Source of the DNA: Yoonia maricola | GTDB lineage: Bacteria; Pseudomonadota; Alphaproteobacteria; Rhodobacterales; Rhodobacteraceae | Assembly: GCF_002797915.1 (NCBI RefSeq) | Contig: NZ_PGTY01000004.1 | Location: 62,001-126,000 of the forward strand | DNA: 64,000 nucleotides | Direction: 5' to 3' | Part shown: positions 56,385 through 63,983 of the stretch, in pieces | Layout: every line of letters begins with the position of its first letter | Position numbering within the stretch: position 1 is the stretch's first letter | Notes under the pieces: model-generated | Database searches by the model: none | The model's input: only the letters and a program-made list of their open reading frames with translations | What the model was told of the DNA's origin: nothing | Translations under genes and position numbers: made by a program

Positions 56385-57743
56385 GTGGCTGATAAACGTG
56401 ACTTAACCGCCGGACCAACTTGGCAAAAACTACTTCAACTGGCCGGGCCAATGGTTTTTGGCATCATTGCCGTCATATCGGTGTCGCTGATTGATACCTA
56501 TTATGTCGGACAACTGGGTACGCAGGAACTGACCGCATTATCATTCACCTTTCCGGTTACGCTTACGGTTTCAAGCTTAGCAATCGGGCTTGGCGCGGGC
56601 GCGTCGTCGGTTGTGTCGCGTGCTGTCGGGGCAGGCGCGCGTGATGATGCTAAGCGTCTGGCGACAGACAGTCTGGTACTGGCCCTTATCTTGGTTATGG
56701 CTGTGGCTGCTGTCGGGTTTTTCATGATCGACCCCCTGTTTACCCTGTTGGGGGCAACTGGCGAAACGCTGGATCTGATCGGGCGGTATATGCGCATCTG
56801 GTTTCTTGCCATCCCGCTGTTGGTCGTGCCAATTGTCGCAAATTCTATCGTGCGCGCGGTGGGTGATACGTTTTGGCCCAGCGTTGTAATGGTCAGTTCT
56901 GCTTTGACAAATATCGCAATCACGCCTGTGTTTATCTTTGGGCTTGGCCCTGTGCCCGCCTTCGGCATCGAGGGTGCCGCGATTGGCACTTTGATCGCAT
57001 GGCTTGTGACCGTTTTTGGTGCATTCGCCCTGGTGGCATTGCGCGAAAAAATGCTGGACCTCACACTGCCAAAAATGTCCGTTCTTGCGAAATCCTGGAA
57101 ACGCGTTCTTGCCGTTGGTGTGCCCGCGTCCATCGGCAATGCCGTCAATCCAATCGGGATCGCGGTTGTCACCGCACTGATTGCAGCGTTTGGCGAGGTG
57201 GTTGTTGCGGGATTTGGTGTGGCGACACGGATTGAATCGCTTTCTGTCATCCCCATGCTTGCCCTGTCGTCGGCCATCGGCCCTTTTTCGGGTCAGAATT
57301 GGGGCGCCGGAAAGTGCGACCGCGTCGCAGAAGCGCTACGCTTTAGCTATGCTGTCTGCGCCGCTTGGGCCGCAGTCCTAGCGTTGTTTTTCTGGTTTGC
57401 AGCAACACCGATTGTCGGCGTTTTTTCGCAGGATGCGGACGTGATCGCAGCCGCGACGTCTTATCTGACAATCGTGCCTCTTAGCATCTGGGGGTATGGC
57501 GTGGTGATCATCAGTGCGGGCGCATTCAATGCTTTGGGTCGGTCACACTATGGCTTGGGTCTTTATTTGGTGCGCACGGCCGTCCTTTACGTGCCGCTGT
57601 CGTTCATTGCCGCTCAGTTCGCAACGTCGGATGCCGTTTTCTATGCCATCGCTGCGGCGAATGCGGTGGCGGGCATCGCTGTTGGTGGTTTCGCGCTGTA
57701 CTGGCTGTCGCGCCACAGCGCACCAGAGCCCACAACTGCCTGA
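56385..57743 (+). CDS. MATE family efflux transporter
   Basis: A 452-residue, 12-helix transporter of the MATE family. It shows LAGPMVFGIIAVISVSLIDTYYVGQLGTQELTALSF at the start, GLGAGASSVVSRAVGAG, and the internal repeat from about residue 240 (VPASIGNAVNPIGIAVVTALIAAFG, GPFSGQNWGAGKCDRV). It exports cationic drugs or metabolites with Na+ or H+. The GTG at 56385 has AGAGGA at a good distance and gives the normal N-terminus; a GTG at 56331, overlapping the topoisomerase stop, is also open. Confidence 0.9.
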   Translation: MADKRDLTAGPTWQKLLQLAGPMVFGIIAVISVSLIDTYYVGQLGTQELTALSFTFPVTLTVSSLAIGLGAGASSVVSRAVGAGARDDAKRLATDSLVLALILVMAVAAVGFFMIDPLFTLLGATGETLDLIGRYMRIWFLAIPLLVVPIVANSIVRAVGDTFWPSVVMVSSALTNIAITPVFIFGLGPVPAFGIEGAAIGTLIAWLVTVFGAFALVALREKMLDLTLPKMSVLAKSWKRVLAVGVPASIGNAVNPIGIAVVTALIAAFGEVVVAGFGVATRIESLSVIPMLALSSAIGPFSGQNWGAGKCDRVAEALRFSYAVCAAWAAVLALFFWFAATPIVGVFSQDADVIAAATSYLTIVPLSIWGYGVVIISAGAFNALGRSHYGLGLYLVRTAVLYVPLSFIAAQFATSDAVFYAIAAANAVAGIAVGGFALYWLSRHSAPEPTTA

Positions 57744-57749
57744 AACAAA

Positions 57750-57774
57750 GGAACCATTTGGTCCGCTGTTTGTT
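57750..57774 (+). promoter_or_regulatory. EcfG-type promoter for the 57802 operon
   Basis: GGAAC, 16 bases, TGTT, 27 bases before the ATG at 57802. Confidence 0.68.
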
Positions 57775-57801
57775 TGTTCTGCAACAACCAGGAGAAAAGC
57801 A

Positions 57802-58011
57802 ATGGCCACCGAGATCAAGAACATTTGGTACAATCCCGCAAACAGCGCGTTCGAAGGCCGCATCGACATTACAAATAAAGGTAAGTCGTTTCGCTATCCG
57901 TGCGCGGTGCAAGGCCCCATGGATATGTCGCCCGCAGAGGTACGCGCCCGCATGGAGGCCCAAGCAAAGCGCATGTCCGACAGCGATCCTGCTGTTTTTT
58001 CCTACCTCTGA
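57802..58011 (+). CDS. small soluble protein, orphan
   Basis: A 69-residue protein: ATEIKNIWYNPANSAFEGRIDI, then FRYPCAVQGPMDMSPAEVRARMEAQAKRMSD. I recall similar unnamed proteins in other roseobacters but no characterised family. It has no membrane segment. AGGAGAAAAGC precedes the ATG, and an EcfG-type promoter lies upstream. It is the first gene of a run with the 50-residue protein and the glutathione reductase-like gene. Confidence 0.75.
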   Translation: MATEIKNIWYNPANSAFEGRIDITNKGKSFRYPCAVQGPMDMSPAEVRARMEAQAKRMSDSDPAVFSYL

Positions 58012-58039
58012 ATACAACCCCAACAGAAGGACCATTCCC

Positions 58040-58192
58040 ATGGCCACGCCAGAACGCCCAAAGCACCCCGAACTTAATGGTTCAGAACAGCACCATGATC
58101 TGAAAAACGATCCCGGCAAAAAAGGTGACCCGGATCATACCAAAGACACCGATCTGAATGATGAAGACACCAAAAAACCTGATGCCGACTAA
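58040..58192 (+). CDS. very small hydrophilic, disordered-looking protein
   Basis: A 50-residue protein made almost entirely of Asp, Lys, Glu, His, Pro and Asn (KHPELNGSEQHHDLKNDPGKK, DPDHTKDTDLNDEDTKKPD). It has no hydrophobic core and is probably unfolded, like hydrophilin-type desiccation proteins. AGAAGG lies upstream. It sits between the 57802 gene and the reductase gene, three bases before the latter. Confidence 0.65.
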   Translation: MATPERPKHPELNGSEQHHDLKNDPGKKGDPDHTKDTDLNDEDTKKPDAD

Positions 58193-58195
58193 CGC

Positions 58196-59515
58196 ATGAC
58201 ACAGCGTGCATATGACAGCATCGTCATTGGCGGTGGTTCCGCTGGTATGGCGTTTGCGACCACGGCAGCCCAGCTTGGCGCGCGCGTTTTGATTATCGAG
58301 CGCGCCGAACTTGGCGGCACCTGCGTTAACCGCGGTTGTGTGCCCAAGAAAATACTTTGGTCTGCTGGTGAGATCGCACGCGCAACGCAAGCCGTTGCAT
58401 CACAGAATATCGCGACGCAAACAGCCATCGACTATCCGGCGCTTATCGCGAAACGCGATGCCCATATCGCAGATATTCGCGACATTTACGCGGGTAATCT
58501 TGACGATGCGGGCGTTGCGCTGGTGCGCGGTCAGGCCACGATCATTCACGCGCGCTGTGTGAAGGTCGGCGATACGACATATTCGGCCAATCAAATCATT
58601 CTTGCCTGTGGCGGACGCCCGGCCGACATGGATATCCCCGGTGCCGCTTTGCTTAGCAACAGTAACGACGTGCTTGGCTGGACGACGCGACCGGATAGGA
58701 TCACCATTATCGGCGGCGGCTACATCGGTTGCGAATTTGCCGCGATTTTTCATGCGCTGGGATCGGATGTGACGTTGGTCCATAACGGGCCGCATCTGCT
58801 GGATACCTTTCCCAAAAATCTGGCGCTTCATGTCCAAAAGGGGCTTGAGGCATCAGGCATCCGCATCCGAACGGATGACGGCGTGACGGCAGTAAAGCAG
58901 AACGGCGCATCGCTTGGATATACATGCGCGTCAGGGCTGACCGATACGACCGATGCCGTTGTCGCGGCCGCGGGTCGGACGCCCAATATTGACCAACTGG
59001 GCCAGTTTGCCGACAGGCTTAATACCGCTGACAGTGGGGCGCTTGCGATCTCTGACCGGTTTGAGACAAGCCAGCCCGGCATTTACGCCATCGGTGATAT
59101 CGCCGACCGGCTGCCGCTGACACCTGTGGCGACGGCTGATGGCACAGCGCTTGCGCATATGTTGCATGGCGGTGATGCCGAAGCGGTCAGTCTTGATCTG
59201 GTGGCGACCACGGCCTTTGTGTACCCGCCTGCCGCTTTCGTTGGTGACACCAGCGGTACAACACTGCGCAGTGGCGATCTGACGCCATTGGCGCAAAACG
59301 TCCTGTCATCCGCTAATCGCAACACAGCTTTTTACCAGATCAACGCCGACGATGATGCGTTGACCGGGGTCGCCATTGCAGCCCACGGCGCAGAGGACAT
59401 CATCGCATTGGCGGCGGCCCTGATTGCAGCCAAAGCACCCGCGGTGTCGCTGACCAAAGCGACACCGGTGCATCCATCATTCGCAGAAGAATTCTTTGCC
59501 GAAGCACCAATGTAA
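58196..59515 (+). CDS. glutathione reductase-like FAD/NAD(P) disulfide oxidoreductase
   Basis: A 439-residue flavoprotein. FAD is bound by VIGGGSAGMAF, the redox pair is C43 and C48 in GGTCVNRGCVPKK, NAD(P)H is bound by IIGGGYIGCEFAAIF, and a second FAD motif is GIYAIGDIAD. The C-terminal interface ends with HPSFAEEFF, like the HPTxAEE motif that supplies the catalytic His-Glu in glutathione reductase. It may reduce glutathione or another disulfide under oxidative stress. Its ATG follows the stop of the 50-residue protein by three bases. Confidence 0.9.
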   Translation: MTQRAYDSIVIGGGSAGMAFATTAAQLGARVLIIERAELGGTCVNRGCVPKKILWSAGEIARATQAVASQNIATQTAIDYPALIAKRDAHIADIRDIYAGNLDDAGVALVRGQATIIHARCVKVGDTTYSANQIILACGGRPADMDIPGAALLSNSNDVLGWTTRPDRITIIGGGYIGCEFAAIFHALGSDVTLVHNGPHLLDTFPKNLALHVQKGLEASGIRIRTDDGVTAVKQNGASLGYTCASGLTDTTDAVVAAAGRTPNIDQLGQFADRLNTADSGALAISDRFETSQPGIYAIGDIADRLPLTPVATADGTALAHMLHGGDAEAVSLDLVATTAFVYPPAAFVGDTSGTTLRSGDLTPLAQNVLSSANRNTAFYQINADDDALTGVAIAAHGAEDIIALAAALIAAKAPAVSLTKATPVHPSFAEEFFAEAPM

Positions 59516-59567
59516 AGACATCGTTTCAATCTGGGCGTCGATGACGATACGCAGCAGAGGCCCGCGC

Positions 59568-60032
59568 TTAGTTGGAAGGTTCGTAAAGCGGGATTGTGGA
59601 AATAGCCATCTTTGCGCTGCCGTCCTGAACCTCGCGGGCGTGGGCCACGTAAATCAAAGTGCGGTTCGCCTCATCAAAGATGCGTTTCACTGACAGCGAT
59701 TTCCAGATAATTGAGCGGCGTTCCGAAAAGATGCTTTCACCCTCGTCGCTGCGATCAATATCACCAATGACGATCGGCCCGGTCTGACGGCAAGAAATAG
59801 CTGAATTTGATGGATCTTCGAACCAGTTGCCTTTTTTCAGGCGGTCGATCAGGCCACGCTCAAAATACGATACGTGACAGGTGACCCCATCAACCTGCGG
59901 ATCTGAAAATGCCTCGATCACGATGTCATTGCCCAACCAGTCAACATCAACGTTGCCGACCTGGTCAGCAGAGGATGCTGTTGCAAGGAAAAAAGCACTG
60001 AAAAGAGCGGTGAGCCGCGCTGTCGTAATCAT
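59568..60032 (-). CDS. creA: CreA family exported protein
   Basis: A 154-residue protein with signal peptide TTARLTALFSAFFLATASSA. CreA hallmarks are VGNVDVDWLGNDIVIEAFSDPQVDGVTCHVS, ISCRQTGPIVIGDI and RTLIYVAHARE. The function is unknown. AAAGGA precedes the ATG at 60032. It converges on the reductase gene and is downstream of the PRC gene by 64 bases on the same strand. Confidence 0.9.
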   Translation of the reverse strand: MITTARLTALFSAFFLATASSADQVGNVDVDWLGNDIVIEAFSDPQVDGVTCHVSYFERGLIDRLKKGNWFEDPSNSAISCRQTGPIVIGDIDRSDEGESIFSERRSIIWKSLSVKRIFDEANRTLIYVAHAREVQDGSAKMAISTIPLYEPSN

Positions 60033-60096
60033 GAGGCAAATCCTTTAAAGAATGTATAAATGGGGCAAGGCGTTACACCTTGCCCCAGATGTGTAG

Positions 60097-60888
60097 TTAG
60101 CCGTCGTATTCGGGCTGCTGCTCCAATGCTTCTTGGGATGCGTCGATGTAGACACGCACGTCGTCACCGTCGTCCATGCGCAGGATTGTCAGCTCGTCCA
60201 GGGATACGGCTACTTCACGCTCGCCCAGACCAAGAATACCACCCACGTCGATCACGGCACGGTCAAGCTTGCCGTTGTCTGTGACCAAAAGTTCGCCAAT
60301 CTCGCCGACCTCTTCGTCATTCACGCCAAAGACGGGCGCGCCTGTCAGATCTTCTGTTGTCAGGTCTTCTGGCATCATGCGGGCAAAACCGTCCATTTCG
60401 ATGTCCGGACCTGTCCATGCACCCATTTCGTCACCGTCGCCCATGGAGTTGGTCAACTGGCTATACTCATACGCCGGCGCATCTTGGACACCCACTGTCG
60501 TGGCTTCGACCACCAAGAAGAAATCGTCTGTCTCGCCTTCTTCGTTCACAAAGCGCAGCTCAGACATATTGATGGCCACATCTTTTTCGCCGATGCCCAA
60601 AAAGCCACCAACGCCCACGATCACTGATTGTACATCACCGTCACGGGTCAACAGGATCTCGTTGATCTCGCCGATGTCATCCCATTCGGTTTCGCCATCA
60701 GCGGCGATGGTCATGTTGTTTTCGATGCTGGCCTCGGATGCGTAGACCCGCATGCCGACTATTTCGGTGGCATTGATGTTCATTGCCGGGTCAAACTGTG
60801 CATCTGAAAAGACCGCTGTGTGACCGTCCGCGTATGCGGCTGTTGTCATTGTCAGTGCGACGGCTGTTGTGCTTAGAAAGTTTCTCAT
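60097..60888 (-). CDS. exported PRC-barrel protein, two barrels
   Basis: A 263-residue protein with signal peptide RNFLSTTAVALTMTTAAYA. Two PRC barrels are visible: MRVYASEASIENNM ... DIGEINEILLTRDGDVQSVIVGVGGFLGIGEKDVAI at about 45-110, and LTGAPVFGVNDEEVGEIGELLVTDNGKLDRAVIDVGGILGLGEREVAV at about 175-230. It is very acidic. Such proteins are common in roseobacters and may protect the periplasm. A CAGGAGGA site and an EcfG-type promoter lie upstream. Confidence 0.87.
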   Translation of the reverse strand: MRNFLSTTAVALTMTTAAYADGHTAVFSDAQFDPAMNINATEIVGMRVYASEASIENNMTIAADGETEWDDIGEINEILLTRDGDVQSVIVGVGGFLGIGEKDVAINMSELRFVNEEGETDDFFLVVEATTVGVQDAPAYEYSQLTNSMGDGDEMGAWTGPDIEMDGFARMMPEDLTTEDLTGAPVFGVNDEEVGEIGELLVTDNGKLDRAVIDVGGILGLGEREVAVSLDELTILRMDDGDDVRVYIDASQEALEQQPEYDG

Positions 60889-60941
60889 TCTTTCCTCCTG
60901 TTTTGAATGATGGCTGGACGCGCCAGCCTTGATGCCGTGTC

Positions 60942-60966
60942 AACACCAAGCCATGCGGATCGTTCC
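60942..60966 (-). promoter_or_regulatory. EcfG-type promoter for the exported PRC protein
   Basis: Minus strand GGAAC, 16 bases, TGTT, ending 54 bases before the ATG at 60888. Confidence 0.7.
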
Positions 60967-61012
60967 GCCGTTTTCCTGAATTTCCGATAAGACCGCACCA
61001 CTGGAACAAACC

Positions 61013-61037
61013 GGCCCGGTAAACGTTGTAGTCTTTC
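61013..61037 (+). promoter_or_regulatory. EcfG-type promoter for the DUF998 gene
   Basis: GGAAC, 16 bases, CGTT, perfect, 25 bases before the ATG at 61063. Confidence 0.78.
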
Positions 61038-61062
61038 AATGTAAATTACAGTGGATAAGACC

Positions 61063-61704
61063 ATGAATAATGTCGATTTCGATAGGACATGGCGTAGCCA
61101 ACTTCAGCCCGATCTAGCCAGATATCTAAGCTATGCTGCGATTGCCGGATGCATCATTTTCGCGACGTCCATCTTGGTTGCGGATTTCGTTGTGCCCGAT
61201 CACGACTGGCTGGCCGACACCATCAGTAACCTTGGCGCCGGGCGATATGAATTCATCGTGGATATTGGCATTTGCGCCTTTGCAGGGTCTTTGCTGGCGA
61301 CCGCGCTGTGTGCCGCACATATTCATCTGGGTGGTCCACGATGGAGCGTTGGTCTAATCGGTGTTGGGCTTATGGCGCTGATCGTATTTCTGATCGGTAC
61401 GCGCAACGAGTATGGCGACAACGATAACGAGGGGGTCGTCATACACGTCTACCTTGTCTACGCGTTGGGCGTCATCATGACCGCGTCCCCTTGGTTGATG
61501 TCGGGCGGCGCATATCAGGTTGGGCGCGTGTATGGTCACAGTCTGGTTGCCGTGTCGATCATCTGGACGATATCGGCGCCATTCTTCTTTTTCCTACCCA
61601 CAGGGATAGATGGGATCTATGAACGCTATCTTGGATTGATCGCATTCGCGTTTCTGGGCGTGTTGGCCGGGATGAATACTTCGTTGGCCCGAAAAATAGC
61701 GTGA
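61063..61704 (+). CDS. DUF998 family membrane protein
   Basis: A 213-residue protein with six hydrophobic segments. The family motif DHDWLADTISNLGAGRYEFIVDIGI follows the first helix, as in other DUF998 proteins. The role is unknown. The ATG at 61063 is the most likely start; a GTG at 61051 four codons earlier is possible given the close promoter. It overlaps by its stop the -35 box of the next promoter. Confidence 0.8.
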   Translation: MNNVDFDRTWRSQLQPDLARYLSYAAIAGCIIFATSILVADFVVPDHDWLADTISNLGAGRYEFIVDIGICAFAGSLLATALCAAHIHLGGPRWSVGLIGVGLMALIVFLIGTRNEYGDNDNEGVVIHVYLVYALGVIMTASPWLMSGGAYQVGRVYGHSLVAVSIIWTISAPFFFFLPTGIDGIYERYLGLIAFAFLGVLAGMNTSLARKIA

Positions 61705-61726
61705 ACCAAATCACGCGGTAAGCGTT
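61702..61726 (+). promoter_or_regulatory. variant EcfG-type promoter for the MscS gene
   Basis: TGAAC in place of GGAAC, then 16 bases and CGTT, 33 bases before the TTG at 61760. The mismatch in the first base makes it weaker evidence than the others. Confidence 0.45.
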
Positions 61727-61759
61727 GAGGTGTGATGCGTCACAAAATGGAGAACTCTG

Positions 61760-62635
61760 TTGGAGCCAGTTGGGATTTTAATGGAGCAATTGCGCGAAAT
61801 TGGTCGATCAGCGATTGAGCTGTCACCACAGATCGTTGTTGCTCTTGTCGTTCTTATTTTAACAGCGGTGGTCAGTAAGATCGTCAGGGTTGGTATTTCC
61901 AGTCTGATGGCGCGTACCAAACTACGGACAAGCCTGCGGGAACTTGCCACGCTTCTGGCATCAATCATGACCTGGGTCACCGGGTTGATGATCGCTGCCG
62001 TCATCGTTTTTCCGGGGCTGACCCCCGCCAGCATCCTTGCCGGGTTGGGTCTTGGGTCGGTGGCCATCGGATTTGCGTTCAAAGATGTCTTTGAAAACTT
62101 TCTTGCGGGCATCATCATCCTGTTCCGCCGTGAGATGCGGATCGGGGACCATATCGAATGTCTGGGCATTGAGGGCGAAGTGACACATATCGCCATCCGC
62201 GAAAGCCATATTTCACGCACCGACGGTCAGCTGGTCATTGTGCCAAATTCGATGCTGTTCAAAAACCCTGTTATTATCCGCACAGATAAGCCCAAACGCC
62301 GCGTGACCATCATTTGCGGTGTTGCGTATGATGTCGACGTAGACGAAGCACGCAGCGTTATCACCCATGCCGTTGAAAAATGCGAAACGGTTGAAAAAGA
62401 CAGCAAACCGATTCAGGTTTTTGCCCAGGAATTCGCGTCATCCTCGATCAATTTTGAGGTTGCATGGTGGACGGGATCAAAACCGGTCGAGGTCCGCACA
62501 TCGCGCGACGAAGTTGTTGCAGGTGTAAAGCGCGCGCTTGATGACGCTGGCATAGAAATCCCATTCCCTTATCTTACTTTGACATTCAAACAGCCCTTGC
62601 CAATCGCGCCGCAGGGAACCGAGGGAACAGGTTAG
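61760..62635 (+). CDS. small-conductance mechanosensitive channel (MscS family)
   Basis: A 291-residue channel. Three helices lie in the first 120 residues; the third has the pore-lining GLGLGSVAIGFAFKDVFENFLAGIIILFRREMRIGDHI motif. The beta domain (EGEVTHIAIRESHI, VIVPNSMLFKNPVII) and the C-terminal alpha/beta domain are complete, so the channel should open under membrane tension to release solutes. I took the TTG at 61760 because GGAG lies six bases upstream; an ATG at 61781 is an alternative without such a site. Confidence 0.92.
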   Translation: MEPVGILMEQLREIGRSAIELSPQIVVALVVLILTAVVSKIVRVGISSLMARTKLRTSLRELATLLASIMTWVTGLMIAAVIVFPGLTPASILAGLGLGSVAIGFAFKDVFENFLAGIIILFRREMRIGDHIECLGIEGEVTHIAIRESHISRTDGQLVIVPNSMLFKNPVIIRTDKPKRRVTIICGVAYDVDVDEARSVITHAVEKCETVEKDSKPIQVFAQEFASSSINFEVAWWTGSKPVEVRTSRDEVVAGVKRALDDAGIEIPFPYLTLTFKQPLPIAPQGTEGTG

Positions 62636-62705
62636 GATCGCACGCCGCACCCTGCATGACGGTACAGAACACGGCGCTGTTGTCACGATGCAACCCGCAT
62701 CGCGG

Positions 62706-63104
62706 TCAGGCGACAATCGGTTGCGCCCCGACAAAGTCCCACGCTTGAGTGATTTCGTGCGTATCAAACGCGCGTGCCTCGACGGGAATGACCTTATCCA
62801 TAACTGCAATCATCTTTGCCGCGCGGTCCGGTGCACCAACAACGGCGTAGCATGCGACATGTTGCAGTGACCTAAAACGTGACTTGATGACGTCACCATC
62901 TAGCATGCTATCCCAGTCACTGCCTGTGAATTTGGTCATTTCCAGCAGCATGCTGACTTTGGGGTGTTTATCAAAGACATCATTCATAAATTTGGCCAGT
63001 GCCTCGGAGGCGTCATCGTCGATGTGGCCATGAATTTGGAATGCAAAGACTGTTTCGTTGTTTGTTGGAATCTGTTGGATTGGACCGTGGGCAAAATGTG
63101 TCAT
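62706..63104 (-). CDS. SpoIIAA-like STAS/SEC14-fold protein
   Basis: A 132-residue protein. FAFQIHGHIDDDASEALAKFMNDVF, KVSMLLEMTKFTGSDWDSML and AVVGAPDRAAKMIAVMDKVIP match the SpoIIAA-like (DUF3478) family with a STAS/lipocone-type fold, often induced by stress. It has no conserved phosphorylated Ser as in true SpoIIAA that I can identify. The ATG at 63104 is preceded by GAGGTC; an EcfG-type promoter lies 37 bases upstream. It ends about 70 bases from the MscS gene, which converges on it. Confidence 0.83.
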   Translation of the reverse strand: MTHFAHGPIQQIPTNNETVFAFQIHGHIDDDASEALAKFMNDVFDKHPKVSMLLEMTKFTGSDWDSMLDGDVIKSRFRSLQHVACYAVVGAPDRAAKMIAVMDKVIPVEARAFDTHEITQAWDFVGAQPIVA

Positions 63105-63141
63105 AGTTGACCTCGCGTGTTGAAGTTGCATGAATGGTAAA

Positions 63142-63166
63142 AACCCGCCAACAAGTCGTTGGTTCC
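63142..63166 (-). promoter_or_regulatory. EcfG-type promoter for the STAS gene
   Basis: Minus strand GGAAC, 16 bases, GGTT, ending 37 bases before the ATG at 63104. Confidence 0.68.
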
Positions 63167-63203
63167 GCGAACTGTTCTGCCCTAGAGTTAAGCACTGAGC
63201 ACC

Positions 63204-63920
63204 CTACCGTGAGGCAAGTAAATCATTCGCGTCTTCCTCTAACCGATCATCATCGGATTGCGGCGGTAGAAAATCGTTCTTCAAATCAGCCTCGGCACCG
63301 GTTTGATCGGGCTCTGCCGGTGGCTGATCAGGTTCTGGCAAGGCTGCGACCGAAGCCGCACTGCTATCGACATGTTCGACCTGCGTCCGCACCTGCACGC
63401 CATCTGGGAAAATCACCTCGCGGGCTTCATCAGGCATAGATATGCCCGCTTCGGTCAAATTGGATTTCACCAGGCGCAACAGCGCTGACTTTAGTTTGAT
63501 CGCTGAAATCTCTAATCCGTCAAACCAGTAATAGGTTTTGATATTGATTGTGGACGCGCCAAGTTCGTCGACTGTCATGCGATTGACCACCGCAACAACG
63601 CCCGTTGTCTTGGCCGCCAGTTGCCGCACCCATTCTTCGCGTGCGTCAGTATCCGCAACCCCATCTAGAAAAACGACACCTTCCTGAACCTGAATTGTGA
63701 TGTCCTGATACCATCCTGTGGCATCAATGATCGCTGAAATCCGGTTCTGAATGTCTGTATCAGAATTGACCGGATCAACCGCAACCGGGGCTTGCGGTGT
63801 AAGAACTTCTGAGGTGTCTGAATCTTGCGTATTCGTTTGCGCCTGCACCGGTAGGGCAAGCAAAGTTGCGATGCAGGCGGAAAGGATGAACAAAAAAAGA
63901 TGTCTGAGGGACGAGACCAA
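63204..63920 (-). CDS. BON domain fused in frame to an MscS C-terminus; channel segment deleted
   Basis: About 238 residues from a TTG at 63920 (an ATG at 63992 is also open). A signal peptide ends at ALPVQA, a BON domain follows (ITIQVQEGVVFLDGVADTDAREEWVRQLAAKTTGVVAVVNRM), and directly after it comes INIKTYYWFDG ... KLKSALLRLVKSNLTEAGISMPDEAREVIFPDGVQV. The latter is the very end of BON-containing MscS channels. In full-length relatives a pore of about 250-300 residues lies between these parts; here it is missing without a frameshift. The remainder would be a soluble periplasmic protein with no channel. Confidence 0.8.
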   Translation of the reverse strand: MVSSLRHLFLFILSACIATLLALPVQAQTNTQDSDTSEVLTPQAPVAVDPVNSDTDIQNRISAIIDATGWYQDITIQVQEGVVFLDGVADTDAREEWVRQLAAKTTGVVAVVNRMTVDELGASTINIKTYYWFDGLEISAIKLKSALLRLVKSNLTEAGISMPDEAREVIFPDGVQVRTQVEHVDSSAASVAALPEPDQPPAEPDQTGAEADLKNDFLPPQSDDDRLEEDANDLLASR

Positions 63921-63958
63921 TGAACTGTGCCTTACTGTTAAACGGGGGGCAAGAACAT

Positions 63959-63983
63959 GATGGGCCGCACAACGCGGCCCATC
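63959..63983. terminator. perfect hairpin upstream of the BON gene
   Basis: GATGGGCCGC, ACAAC loop, GCGGCCCATC, a 10-pair stem flanked by two AACATGAT direct repeats (63955-63962 and 63988-63995). There is no T-tract, so it may be a terminator for a neighbour outside the window or a structured leader of the BON gene. Confidence 0.4.
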
